Shown piece by piece: positions 17,923-26,705 of a DNA stretch of 64,000 nt (position 1 is the stretch's first letter; the number at the start of each line of letters is the position of its first letter). A program made the position numbers and the translations under genes. Origin of the DNA: UBA1941 sp046329555. GTDB lineage: Bacteria; Bacteroidota; Bacteroidia; Chitinophagales; LD1. Where the stretch lies: positions 1 to 64,000 of the forward strand of contig JAXLUK010000003.1 in assembly GCA_046329555.1 (NCBI GenBank), written 5' to 3'. The notes under the pieces are model-generated. The model saw only the letters and a list, made by a program, of their open reading frames with translations. It ran no database searches and was not told the DNA's origin.

Positions 17923-19185
17923 ATGAAAATTCGTTTACTGGCTTGCTGCTGGTTGATATCGCTTGCTTCTTCCGCCCAGGTCGCCAACGGCAGTTTTGAA
18001 AATTGGGCAAATGATACGGCGTATTTAAAACTTCCCATTGGCAATACTAAAGACACCTCCTATTTCTACGATCCTGAAATGTGGACTACTTCCAATGCGC
18101 TTACCAATGGAACTACACTGGGTCACCAGCAATTGTGCACGCCTAGCACCACCGAACATTACGATGGCAGTAAATCAATAAGAATTCTTACCGATAGCTT
18201 CGCCTTTACCGTATCCGGTTTTGGTTTGAATATCATTGTTCCCGGATTCGCCGTTAATGGGGATTTTAAAATTGATTTGGGCGCTTTTACCAGTTTTGAT
18301 ATTACTCAACTTTCCGGAGCTGGTGTTCCTGTAAACCACCGCATCGGGAAGTTAAAAGGGCAACTCAAATATCAACCGGTTGGCGGTGATTCTTGCGCGG
18401 TTATCGGTATTCTGAAAAAAGGAAGAACAGTGGTTGCTATGGCACAATATTTCCGTACCGCAACAAATAGCGCTTTTGCTCCATTCGAAGCACCATTTAT
18501 TTATCAAAGTTGCCTAATGCCTGATACGGCCATGATCATTGTATCTTCAGGTAATCCCTATCTGTTTTCGAACATCATTAACAATTCCACCTCAGGGTTA
18601 CATAAGGGAACCGTATTGTATGCCGATAGTATCAATATGGTTGATACGGCTTCCGTGCCACCACTGGCGCAGAATGATACCAGTTGGGTGCATCCGAATA
18701 GTCCGCAAACCATCAGCGTTCTGGTTAACGATAACGATTGCATCGGTAATGGTTTAACCCTGGTTTCTGCTACGAATGGGGTCAATGGCTCCACAGCAGT
18801 GAATGGCGCATCAGTGGTGTACACGCCATCTACTAATTTCACTGGCAAAGACAGCTTTACCTATGTTGTTTCCAATAGTGGTGGTTCGTCGGTAGCCAAA
18901 GTATTTGTGGATGTGAAATACGGCGTGGGTATTCAGGAAGGACATGCTAACGCTATTGCCATTTATCCCAATCCGGTTCACGGTCAACTCCATATCAGCG
19001 CTGATGAATCAGGACCTAATCGGGTTGAAATTTTAAACCAGTTGGGGCAGTGTGAAATGACCGCAATTTTTGACGGTCAAGGCACAATAGAAGTCAGTCA
19101 ACTGAGCGCAGGCATGCATCTGGTACGCGTAGTCAGTGGCCAACAACAAGTTGTTGCGCTACGCCGGATTTTAGTAGCGGAATAA
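17923..19185 (+). CDS. T9SS-exported protein with cadherin/Ig-like domain
   Basis: 420 residues from the ATG at 17923; a TTG at 17908 is in frame but abuts the -7 element. Signal peptide IRLLACCWLISLASSAQ. Residues about 20-235 form a beta-rich domain opening NGSFENWANDTAY, a PCMD/lectin-like layout common in Bacteroidota surface proteins. About 240-330 is a bacterial Ig/cadherin-like domain (PPLAQNDTSWV...SVLVNDND...YTPSTNFTGKDSFTYVVSN). The last about 75 residues, from IYPNPVHGQLHI through LSAGMHLVRVV, are a type A T9SS sorting domain. Its stop overlaps the next start by one base. Confidence 0.87.
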   Translation: MKIRLLACCWLISLASSAQVANGSFENWANDTAYLKLPIGNTKDTSYFYDPEMWTTSNALTNGTTLGHQQLCTPSTTEHYDGSKSIRILTDSFAFTVSGFGLNIIVPGFAVNGDFKIDLGAFTSFDITQLSGAGVPVNHRIGKLKGQLKYQPVGGDSCAVIGILKKGRTVVAMAQYFRTATNSAFAPFEAPFIYQSCLMPDTAMIIVSSGNPYLFSNIINNSTSGLHKGTVLYADSINMVDTASVPPLAQNDTSWVHPNSPQTISVLVNDNDCIGNGLTLVSATNGVNGSTAVNGASVVYTPSTNFTGKDSFTYVVSNSGGSSVAKVFVDVKYGVGIQEGHANAIAIYPNPVHGQLHISADESGPNRVEILNQLGQCEMTAIFDGQGTIEVSQLSAGMHLVRVVSGQQQVVALRRILVAE

Positions 19186-19445
19186 TGATTTCCTTTCGAT
19201 GTAAGGCGAACTTGTCGGCTGATGACATTGAAGCATTTAGCCGCAAAAGGGAATTGTTGTTACGCCTAAAAACCAATTTAAAAACGGCACCACCCAACAT
19301 CCATTGGCACTTTCAAAGGCATCAGGAAAAAGGAACACTTGAAATAACGCTATTTAAGGATGACGTAGAGGTCTGCTATAAGGAAAACAGGTTTGGCGCC
19401 TGGTTGCCCGAAGAAATGGCAGCCTGGAAATCATGGCTTACATGA
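19185..19445 (+). CDS. Small hypothetical protein
   Basis: 86 residues, no recognised family. It is soluble, mixed alpha/beta, with a Trp-rich C-terminus (FGAWLPEEMAAWKSWL). It begins on the stop of the T9SS protein gene (TAATG) and its end overlaps the following gene, so it sits in a tight plus-strand run. Whether it belongs functionally with the secreted protein or with the HEAT-like protein is unclear. Confidence 0.6.
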   Translation: MISFRCKANLSADDIEAFSRKRELLLRLKTNLKTAPPNIHWHFQRHQEKGTLEITLFKDDVEVCYKENRFGAWLPEEMAAWKSWLT

Positions 19446-19957
19446 ATTTACGGGAAGAAATATTACGTGAATACAGCCAGACGCAAACCAACCGCATCAT
19501 CGCATGGGTGGGCGATGATCAAAAACGATTTGACGATCTGGTCACCTTGTTTTTAGGCCACGAATACCGGGTTACGCAGCGCGCTGCATCATCACTAAAC
19601 CATCTTGCCGTGGAACACCCTTGGTTAGTAAGAAAACATCTGCCCGCTCTCATCGAAAATTTGGAATTACCTCAATTGCATCCTGCCATTAAGCGAAATA
19701 CGTTGAGGTTATTGCAGCAATTGCCCATACCTGAAGATAATCAGGCAAGATTATTCGATTGCTGCCTTGGTTTCCTTCATAGTAACGAAGAACCCATCGC
19801 GGTTAAAGTTTTTGCGATGTCGGTGGCCGGTAATATCTGTGTACAGCAAAAAGAACTGCGCCATGAACTAGTTCATCTTATCCAAGAACAATTTGCCCAC
19901 AGCAGCAAGGGTTTTCAGGCAAAAGCCAGAATAACCTTGAAGCGCATATCTTTTTGA
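19442..19957 (+). CDS. HEAT/ARM-like alpha-helical repeat protein
   Basis: 171 residues from the ATG at 19442 (an in-frame ATG 9 bases upstream also exists); its start overlaps the preceding gene by 4 bases. The chain is entirely helical, with repeated amphipathic pairs such as YRVTQRAASSLNHLAVEHPWLVRKHLPALI and HPAIKRNTLRLLQQL, the pattern of HEAT/adaptor repeats. No catalytic residues are seen. It is probably a cytoplasmic binding protein. The gene ends 142 bases before smc. Confidence 0.62.
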   Translation: MNLREEILREYSQTQTNRIIAWVGDDQKRFDDLVTLFLGHEYRVTQRAASSLNHLAVEHPWLVRKHLPALIENLELPQLHPAIKRNTLRLLQQLPIPEDNQARLFDCCLGFLHSNEEPIAVKVFAMSVAGNICVQQKELRHELVHLIQEQFAHSSKGFQAKARITLKRISF

Positions 19958-19985
19958 TTTTCTATAATTTACATGATTTTAATGG

Positions 19986-20005
19986 TGTGGATAACCGGTG
20001 GATAT
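19986..20005 (-). promoter_or_regulatory. Tandem DnaA-box-like sites upstream of smc
   Basis: TGTGGATAA at 19986-19994 is the exact complement of the DnaA box TTATCCACA. GGTGGATAT at 19997-20005 matches it at 7 of 9 positions in the same orientation, 11 bp (about one helical turn) further on. An AT-rich stretch lies directly upstream (19954-19985). They may bind DnaA to regulate smc. Confidence 0.45.
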
Positions 20006-20045
20006 CGGGTTCAAAAACACTGCCTGAATTCCATGTGGGCTTCGC

Positions 20046-20053
20046 TATATTCG
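20046..20053 (+). promoter_or_regulatory. -7 element TATATTCG of smc
   Basis: TAnnTTCG, 46 nt before the smc ATG and about 40 nt downstream of the DnaA-box-like pair. Confidence 0.5.
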
Positions 20054-20099
20054 TGACCCTTTTCACCACTGGGCCAGCCTTAATCCAAAATCATACGCT

Positions 20100-23000
20100 A
20101 TGCAGTTAACCAGTCTGGAAATTAAAGGTTTTAAGAGTTTTGCTGAGAAAACCACCATCAATTTCAACAACAAAATCACCGGGATTGTTGGTCCGAACGG
20201 TTGTGGTAAATCCAATGTGGTTGATAGTATCCGCTGGGTACTGGGCGAACAGAAAACCAGCCATCTCCGTTTGGAAAAAATGGAGAATCTGATTTTCAAT
20301 GGAACCCGCAGCCGTAAGCCCTCATCATTAGCTGAGGTTTCGCTTACTTTTGAAAACACCCGCAATCTCGTTTCCAGCGACTATAAAACCATCACCATCA
20401 CCCGTAAGTTGTTTCGCGATGGAGAAAGTGAGTATCGTTTGAATGATGTGCCCTGTCGTTTAAAAGATATCACTTCGTTGTTCATGGATACCGGGGTAAG
20501 TTCTGATTCATACGCCATCATTGAATTGGGCATGGTAGACGAAATTCTGAACGACCGCGAACATTCTCGTCGTAAATTGTTTGAACAGGCCGCAGGGGTT
20601 TCTAAATACAAGAAAAGAAAGAAGGAAACTATCGACAAGCTGAAAAGCACCGATGCAGATTTAGAGCGCGTAAAGGACTTGTTATTCGAAATTGAAGGCA
20701 ACCTGAAGACACTGGAGAAGCAGGCAGCTAAAACGAAAAAGTTCTATGAACTGAAAGAAGAATACAAAAATCTTTCACTGATTCTGGCCAAGTTCTCATT
20801 ACAGGAATACAAAGAAAGTTTCAAATCTTTAGAAAGTAGAAAAGTAGAAGAAGAAGATAAACGTTTAGAATTAGAAACGGCTATTAAAACCGCTGAGGCA
20901 GCTCTAGAAGGAGAAAAGCTGGCAAATATTGACAAAGAGAAAGCACTGAACGATGTACAACGCAAGCTAAACGCGTTGGTTAGTGGCGTTAGCGAACGGG
21001 AAAACGAACGCAATTTGCTGAATTCCCAGTTAAAGTTCGCGCACGACAAAGCTGATAATGCAGAAAAACAAATTATTGAAGCGAACGACCAGATTGAAAA
21101 ATTAAAAGTATCCATCGATAAGCTCAACGTTGATTGCAATAGCGAAACAGCTATTCTGGACGGCAAGAAGACAGAAGTCACCGCGCTGGAAGAAGAACTG
21201 GAAGTTATTCGTACCCAACACGCCAGCATTAAAGAAAACCTGAATAGTGAACAGAAGGCATTCGCTGAGAAAGAACGTCAGATTTTTGAGTTAGAAAAGA
21301 AGCTGGCCGTCAACCGCAGTACCAATGAAAGTTTACAACGGGAATTATCACAAAGCGAAGAAGACACCATTTCAAAACGCAAAGAGCTGGAGCAGTTGCA
21401 ACAGCAACTGGAAACCTTAAGAAGGGAAAAAGATCTTGCCGAATTGCGATTGAAAGAGTTGATAGATGAAGAAGAACAACGCAAAAATCAGGTAGCGGAA
21501 TTAGAACAATCTGTAGAGAAAACCCGTCAGGAGCTGACACAAGAAACGCGTACGCTAGATGCGAAGAAAAATGAATATGAACTTACCAAGAGTTTGGTTG
21601 AAAATCTGGAAGGTTTTCCGGAATCCATTAAATTCTTGAAGAAAAACGCCAAGTGGAGTAAAGAAGCGCCCTTGCTGTCAGATATTCTTTATTGCGCTGA
21701 GGAATACCGCGTAGCAATTGAAAATTACTTAGAACCTTATCTGAATTACTACGTGGTTCAGAACGTAGAAGAGGCCATCATGGCAGTGAACTTACTGATT
21801 AACTCCAGTATGGGTCGCGCCAATTTCTTCATACTGGATGACATTCAAAAATTCAATGCACGTCAGTCGGTACAAGTGCCAGGTGCTGTTGCAGCCACCT
21901 CATTAGTTGAATTCGACAAGCAATACGAAAAGCTTGGGGAGTTCTTGCTAGGTGGGGTATATATGATTGATGATGCCGCGGGTTTCAATCCGGCGCAATT
22001 CAATTCACCAGGAGAAAAAATGGTGCTATTGACGAAGACCGGAAAATTCATTCGTCAGGATTTTTCATTAAGCGGTGGTGCCGTTGGCTTGTTTGAAGGA
22101 AAGAAAATTGGCCGCGCCAAGAATTTGGAAAAATTAAAGGCTGATATTGAAACACTGGAACGCACCACCTACCAATTGCATACGCGGGTATCAGATGCGC
22201 AGATTAAGATTAACCAGCTAAAAGCGGCTGCCCAGCATCGCGTGATTGATGAAGCGCGCAATGCCGTAAACCAGCACAATAGCAAATCGGCTGCCGTACA
22301 GGCCAGCATCCAAAGCCTGGTGAAATTTTTGGAGTCCAGTGATTCAAAAAGCAAGGGAATTACGGAACGCCTGGAAGTATTACGGAACGAGGTGGAAAGT
22401 ATTGCCAAGCAGTTAAACGATTTACGCGAAAATCAGGGCGCGGTGAAGGCTATTCTTGAAAAAACAGATAAAGACTTCGTTGAATACACCAACAAGCTGA
22501 GTGAGGCCTCTTCTAAATTCAATCAAAAAAATATTGAGTTTCATCAACAGCAAAACCGCGTGAACTCGATTTCGCAGGAACTTAATTTCAAACGGAGTCA
22601 GGTAGATAATTTTACAACGCAGTTACAGCGCAACAATCAGTTAATAGAAGAGAGTAAACTGGTGATTGAAGATAGCAATGCTAAACTGAAGGCTATCGAG
22701 AGCGCCTTGTTGGAAGGTTATGCCGATAAAGAATCCATTGAAAAGGAAGTAACCATTGTAGAAAAGGCATATTATGATTCCCGTTCCGGCATTAATGAGA
22801 TTGATGCCAAGGTGCGTGAGTTATCCCGAAACCGGGATTCCGTAGTACAAGTAATTAATGATATCGCGGAAAAAACCAATGAATTAAAATTGAATCTCAC
22901 CGGTTTGCGGGAACGCCTCAGCGTGGAGTTCAATGTTAATGTAAATGATATCATTAACGAGGAGCTAGATCCGAAATTAGATCGGGAAGATATTTCCGCT

Positions 23001-23639
23001 GACCATGAAAAAATCAAAAAGCGCATTGAAGGATTCGGTGAGATAAATCCTATGGCTGTAGAAGCCTACAATGAAATGAAAGAACGCTATGATTTTATTG
23101 TTGCGCAGAAGAAAGATCTAGAAGACGCTAAAACTTCGTTGTTAGATACCATTAAAGAAATTGATGATTCTGCTCGTGAACAGTTTTTAGAAGCTTTCTA
23201 TAAGGTACGCGAGAGCTTCATCCGGGTATTCCGCACGTTGTTCAGTGAAGAAGATCAGTGCGATTTATATTTAGTGAACCCAGATGATCCTTTGGAATCC
23301 AAAATTGAGATTATTGCTAAGCCTAAAGGCAAGCGACCAACGGTAATCGACCAGTTATCGGGTGGAGAAAAAACTTTGACTGCTACGGCATTGCTATTCT
23401 CGTTATATCTGTTGAAGCCGGCTCCATTCTGTATTTTTGATGAGGTGGACGCGCCGCTGGATGATACCAACATCGCCAAATTCAACAAAATCATCAACGA
23501 GTTCTCCAACGATTCGCAGTTTATTATTGTAACCCACAATAAACAAACCATGAGCTCTGTAGAAGCCATTTACGGGGTTACCATGGTAGAACAAGGTGTT
23601 AGCCGGGTAGTTCCGGTGAATTTCAGTTCATTGAACTAA
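20100..23639 (+). CDS. smc: Chromosome segregation protein SMC
   Basis: 1179 residues, full length for bacterial SMC. Walker A GPNGCGKS is at residues 31-38, followed by SIRWVLGEQ. Two long coiled-coil arms (about 165-505 and 680-1000) flank a hinge that begins near EGFPESIKFLKK (about residue 502) and contains GRANFFILDD. The ABC signature LSGGEK is at about 1086 and Walker B with DEVDAPLDD starts at about 1114. SMC folds and segregates the chromosome with ScpA/ScpB, which are not in this window. Upstream are DnaA-box-like sites; downstream a 20-bp bidirectional terminator separates it from aceA. Confidence 0.97.
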   Translation: MQLTSLEIKGFKSFAEKTTINFNNKITGIVGPNGCGKSNVVDSIRWVLGEQKTSHLRLEKMENLIFNGTRSRKPSSLAEVSLTFENTRNLVSSDYKTITITRKLFRDGESEYRLNDVPCRLKDITSLFMDTGVSSDSYAIIELGMVDEILNDREHSRRKLFEQAAGVSKYKKRKKETIDKLKSTDADLERVKDLLFEIEGNLKTLEKQAAKTKKFYELKEEYKNLSLILAKFSLQEYKESFKSLESRKVEEEDKRLELETAIKTAEAALEGEKLANIDKEKALNDVQRKLNALVSGVSERENERNLLNSQLKFAHDKADNAEKQIIEANDQIEKLKVSIDKLNVDCNSETAILDGKKTEVTALEEELEVIRTQHASIKENLNSEQKAFAEKERQIFELEKKLAVNRSTNESLQRELSQSEEDTISKRKELEQLQQQLETLRREKDLAELRLKELIDEEEQRKNQVAELEQSVEKTRQELTQETRTLDAKKNEYELTKSLVENLEGFPESIKFLKKNAKWSKEAPLLSDILYCAEEYRVAIENYLEPYLNYYVVQNVEEAIMAVNLLINSSMGRANFFILDDIQKFNARQSVQVPGAVAATSLVEFDKQYEKLGEFLLGGVYMIDDAAGFNPAQFNSPGEKMVLLTKTGKFIRQDFSLSGGAVGLFEGKKIGRAKNLEKLKADIETLERTTYQLHTRVSDAQIKINQLKAAAQHRVIDEARNAVNQHNSKSAAVQASIQSLVKFLESSDSKSKGITERLEVLRNEVESIAKQLNDLRENQGAVKAILEKTDKDFVEYTNKLSEASSKFNQKNIEFHQQQNRVNSISQELNFKRSQVDNFTTQLQRNNQLIEESKLVIEDSNAKLKAIESALLEGYADKESIEKEVTIVEKAYYDSRSGINEIDAKVRELSRNRDSVVQVINDIAEKTNELKLNLTGLRERLSVEFNVNVNDIINEELDPKLDREDISADHEKIKKRIEGFGEINPMAVEAYNEMKERYDFIVAQKKDLEDAKTSLLDTIKEIDDSAREQFLEAFYKVRESFIRVFRTLFSEEDQCDLYLVNPDDPLESKIEIIAKPKGKRPTVIDQLSGGEKTLTATALLFSLYLLKPAPFCIFDEVDAPLDDTNIAKFNKIINEFSNDSQFIIVTHNKQTMSSVEAIYGVTMVEQGVSRVVPVNFSSLN

Positions 23640-23650
23640 TCGTCACCAAT

Positions 23651-23699
23651 AAAAAGGCGCAAGAGGAAATACGGAATGCATTTCTTCTTGCGCCTTTTT
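23651..23699. terminator. Bidirectional intrinsic terminator between smc and aceA
   Basis: 20-bp stem (23651-23670 with 23680-23699, one G-T wobble), 9-nt loop, an A run at the left edge and a T run at the right edge, so it serves smc (plus) and aceA (minus). Confidence 0.93.
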
Positions 23700-23711
23700 G
23701 TTTCTTTCTAA

Positions 23712-24989
23712 TCAATGAAACTGCTCGCTCTCTGTGCTTCCTTTTAAAGCTACTGTAGAGCTGTTGCCTTGTTGTACCACATTCTGAACAGCATCAAAAT
23801 ATCCAGTACCCACAAAGGCCTGATGTTTCACCGCCTTAAAGCCGTCTTTTTCTAAGGCAAATTCCCGCTGTTGCAATTCAGAAAAGCCCAGCATACCGCG
23901 ATCTACGTAAGCCTTGCTTAACTCGAACATGGCAGTATTCAATGCGTGGAATCCCGCCAGGGTAATAAACTGGAATTTATAACCTAAAGCCGCCAAATCT
24001 TCACGGAAAGTGCGCATTTGTTTTTCATCCATGAACTTAGCCCAATTGAAAGACGGCGAACAGTTGTAGGCTAACATCTTTCCCGGATATTTGGCGTGAA
24101 TACCTTGTGCAAATTCACGCGCTAAACCTAAATCAGGATTACCTGTTTCCATCCAAATTAAATCAGCATAAGGCGCGTAACTCAAGCCGCGGTCAATACC
24201 TTGTTCTAACCCATTTTTCACATAGAAATAACCTTCAGGAGCGCGCTCACCGGAAATGAATTTGTGATCTCTTGGATCGATATCGCTAGTGATCAAATTA
24301 GCGGCTTCAGCATCTGTTCTGGCTACAATTAAAGTTGGTACATTGCAAACATCAGCAGCCAAACGCGCCGCAACAAGCTTATTGATTGCTTCCTGGGTGG
24401 GTACCAAAACCTTGCCACCAAGGTGGCCGCACTTTTTTGCAGAGGCTAGTTGATCTTCCCAGTGCACCGCAGCAGCACCGGCTTCAATCATCTGCTTCAT
24501 CAATTCGAAAGCATTCAAATTTCCGCCAAATCCCGCTTCCGCATCAGCTACAATCGGTACCATCCAATCGCGCTGTGGTTCACCTTCCATATATTCAATC
24601 TGATCGCGGCGTTGCAATGCCTGATTAATTTTCTTCACTACTGCCGGCACCGAATTCGCAGGATAAAGACTTTGATCGGGATACATTTCTCCGCTCAAAT
24701 TAGCATCAGCCGCAACTTGCCAGCCGCTCAGATAAATAGCCTTCATTCCAGCAGCAACCTCCTGTATAGCCTGATTACCAGTAAGCGCGCCCAGGCCCGA
24801 TACCCAACTATCGCTATGCAAGCGGTTCCACAATTTAGTGGCGCCATTGCGCGCCAGAGAATATTCAACTTGCACCGATCCGCTAATATTGATGACTTCT
24901 TCAGCGGTGTATGGACGAACCACATCCTTCCAACGTGAATTCGTTTCCCATTCTTTCTTAAGCGCCTGCGCACGTTCTGCTTTGTTCAT
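23712..24989 (-). CDS. aceA: Isocitrate lyase
   Basis: 425 residues, typical for bacterial isocitrate lyase. The catalytic loop KKCGHLGGK has its active Cys at residue 187; VPIVADAEAGFGG (metal Asp), VHWEDQ and LIVARTDAEAA are all present, as is YNCSPSFNW near the C-terminus. It splits isocitrate into glyoxylate and succinate, the first step of the glyoxylate shunt, needed for growth on acetate or fatty acids. It lies 22 bases downstream of aceB on the same strand, so it is the distal gene of an aceBA operon. Confidence 0.97.
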   Translation of the reverse strand: MNKAERAQALKKEWETNSRWKDVVRPYTAEEVINISGSVQVEYSLARNGATKLWNRLHSDSWVSGLGALTGNQAIQEVAAGMKAIYLSGWQVAADANLSGEMYPDQSLYPANSVPAVVKKINQALQRRDQIEYMEGEPQRDWMVPIVADAEAGFGGNLNAFELMKQMIEAGAAAVHWEDQLASAKKCGHLGGKVLVPTQEAINKLVAARLAADVCNVPTLIVARTDAEAANLITSDIDPRDHKFISGERAPEGYFYVKNGLEQGIDRGLSYAPYADLIWMETGNPDLGLAREFAQGIHAKYPGKMLAYNCSPSFNWAKFMDEKQMRTFREDLAALGYKFQFITLAGFHALNTAMFELSKAYVDRGMLGFSELQQREFALEKDGFKAVKHQAFVGTGYFDAVQNVVQQGNSSTVALKGSTESEQFH

Positions 24990-25011
24990 TGATTTATAGT
25001 TGTTTTAATGT

Positions 25012-26595
25012 TTACAATTCCTGATAGGCTTCGGTGGTAAGAAACTCCTTGTATTCTCCTTGAATCAACTGATCAAAGAGTGCAACAGCGCGCTTCATCG
25101 AGGGCTGTTGAAACGCTGCTTCGCCAACGTAAATCTTGATTTGCTCCAGTTCACTAGGCAAGATCTCTTTAAACAAGGCATAGGTAATGGTGCGACCATC
25201 GTTTAAGACCGAACCATTTTTTATCCATTGCCAAACTTGTGTTCTCGAGATTTCAGCGGTTGCCGCATCTTCCATCAAATTATGAATTGCCGCAGCACCC
25301 ACACCTCTTAACCAACTTTCGATATACAGAATGCCGACGTTGATATTCATTCGTAGACCTGCCTCGGTAATGGTGCCATCGGGCACCGCCAGCAGCTGAT
25401 CACGGGTGTACTCCTCTCCTACGCGCATCACTTCGTAGTTATTCTTAGCAGGCATGTGTTGATTAAAAATTTCCATTGCTACACCTACCAAGCCCGGATG
25501 AGCCACCCATGTACCATCGTGCCCATTCAATACTTCGCGCAGCTTATCCTGCCGAACCTTTTCAATTGCAGCGTTATTGGCGACATCATTATTCTTGATT
25601 GGAATGAAAGCGCTCATGCCACCCATGGCATGTACTTTCCGTTTATGGCATGTTTGAATTACCAATTTGGAATAGGTCGCCATAAAAGGAACAGCCATGG
25701 TTACCTGGCCTCGCTCAGGCAGTACAAAACCAGGCAGGTTGCGCAACTTCTTGATGTAACTAAAGATGTAGTCCCACCTTCCGCAATTCAAGCCGGCCAT
25801 GTGTTCGCGTAACTCATAAATTATCTCGTGAAGTTCAAAGGTGGCTGTAATGGTTTCTATCAAAACCGTAGCTTTGATGGAACCTTGCGGGATGTTTAAT
25901 TCCTTCTGTGCAAAGGTGAATACATCATTCCATAAACGCGCCTCTACATGCGATTCCATTTTAGGCAGGTAGAAATAAGGCCCCGTTCCGCGCGCTATCA
26001 ATTCTTTGGCATTCAGATAGAAATAAACACCAAAATCAAAGAGTGAGCCGCTCATTTCTTCTCCGTTAACTAAGACATGTTTTTCATTGAGATGCCATCC
26101 TCTTGGACGCACCATCAGCACTGCGGTCTTTTCATTCAACCGGTATTCTTTACCAGCTTCGTTGGTGAAAGAAATTTGTCTGCGAATGGCATCGCGCAAA
26201 TTAATTTGTCCCTCAACGCAGTTATTCCAGGTCGGCGCGTTGGAATCCTCAAAATCTGCCATAAAAACCCGCGCACCACTATTGAGGGCATTAATAATCA
26301 TTTTCCGGTCTACCGGCCCTGTAATTTCCACCCGGCGGTCTAACAAGTCATCCGGAATAGGCGCTGCCGTCCAATCCCCCTGCCGGATTGCTGCTGTTTC
26401 CGGAAGGAAATCTGGCAACTCGCCGGCATCAATACGTTGCTGCCGCGTTTTACGCGCTTCCAGCAATTCCAATCTGCGCGGATTGAATTGCTGCTGCAGC
26501 TTTACTGCAAACGATACTGCATTTTCAAAATCCTGACGGAAAGCCGCCGGTACGCCATCCTTTACGGTAACCTTAATCAGATTGTTTTCTGCCAT
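25012..26595 (-). CDS. aceB: Malate synthase A
   Basis: 527 residues from the ATG at 26595; an in-frame ATG at 26610 is also possible. Malate synthase A hallmarks: VFMADFEDSNAPTWNNCVEGQ (catalytic and metal region), MVRPRGWHLNEKHV, IKATVLIETITATFELHEI with the catalytic Arg/Glu set, and GRWDYIFSYIKKL. It condenses glyoxylate with acetyl-CoA to malate. The operon start faces the ScfR/RamB-like regulator gene across a 110-bp intergenic region holding a palindrome, so control by that regulator is likely. Confidence 0.96.
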   Translation of the reverse strand: MAENNLIKVTVKDGVPAAFRQDFENAVSFAVKLQQQFNPRRLELLEARKTRQQRIDAGELPDFLPETAAIRQGDWTAAPIPDDLLDRRVEITGPVDRKMIINALNSGARVFMADFEDSNAPTWNNCVEGQINLRDAIRRQISFTNEAGKEYRLNEKTAVLMVRPRGWHLNEKHVLVNGEEMSGSLFDFGVYFYLNAKELIARGTGPYFYLPKMESHVEARLWNDVFTFAQKELNIPQGSIKATVLIETITATFELHEIIYELREHMAGLNCGRWDYIFSYIKKLRNLPGFVLPERGQVTMAVPFMATYSKLVIQTCHKRKVHAMGGMSAFIPIKNNDVANNAAIEKVRQDKLREVLNGHDGTWVAHPGLVGVAMEIFNQHMPAKNNYEVMRVGEEYTRDQLLAVPDGTITEAGLRMNINVGILYIESWLRGVGAAAIHNLMEDAATAEISRTQVWQWIKNGSVLNDGRTITYALFKEILPSELEQIKIYVGEAAFQQPSMKRAVALFDQLIQGEYKEFLTTEAYQEL

Positions 26596-26630
26596 AACTG
26601 CTGTTGTCATGCAAAAATGCAAATTCTTTT

Positions 26631-26669
26631 CAAAAAGCGAAATTTCGCTACAAAAAGAATTTCGCTACA
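26631..26669. promoter_or_regulatory. Palindrome and direct repeat: operator candidate between aceB and regulator
   Basis: AGCGAAATTTCGCT (26636-26649) is a perfect 14-bp palindrome. It lies inside a repeated unit: CAAAAAG-cga-AATTTCGCTACA (26631-26652) recurs without the cga at 26651-26669, a 20-bp period. The second copy runs into the regulator's -7 element (26666-26673), so a protein bound here would control both divergent genes. Confidence 0.65.
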
Positions 26670-26673
26670 TTTG
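26666..26673 (+). promoter_or_regulatory. -7 element TACATTTG of the regulator gene
   Basis: Exact TAnnTTTG, 32 nt before the ATG at 26706, overlapping the end of the second operator repeat. Confidence 0.6.
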
Positions 26674-26705
26674 CGGGTTCCCGCCAAAACCGAAAAACAA
26701 TTTGT

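Noticed and set aside
19958..20099. Replication origin at the DnaA-box pair
   Set aside because: Only one exact and one weak box, no cluster of boxes and no dnaA or dnaN nearby; regulation of smc is the simpler reading.
24450..24938. Long plus-strand open frame opposite aceA
   Set aside because: Antisense shadow of a highly conserved gene, without start signals or recognisable domains.
26604..26705. Extended N-terminus of the RamB/ScfR-like regulator from the ATG at 26604
   Set aside because: It would translate the operator and promoter and overlap the aceB start; the HTH protein begins naturally at 26706.
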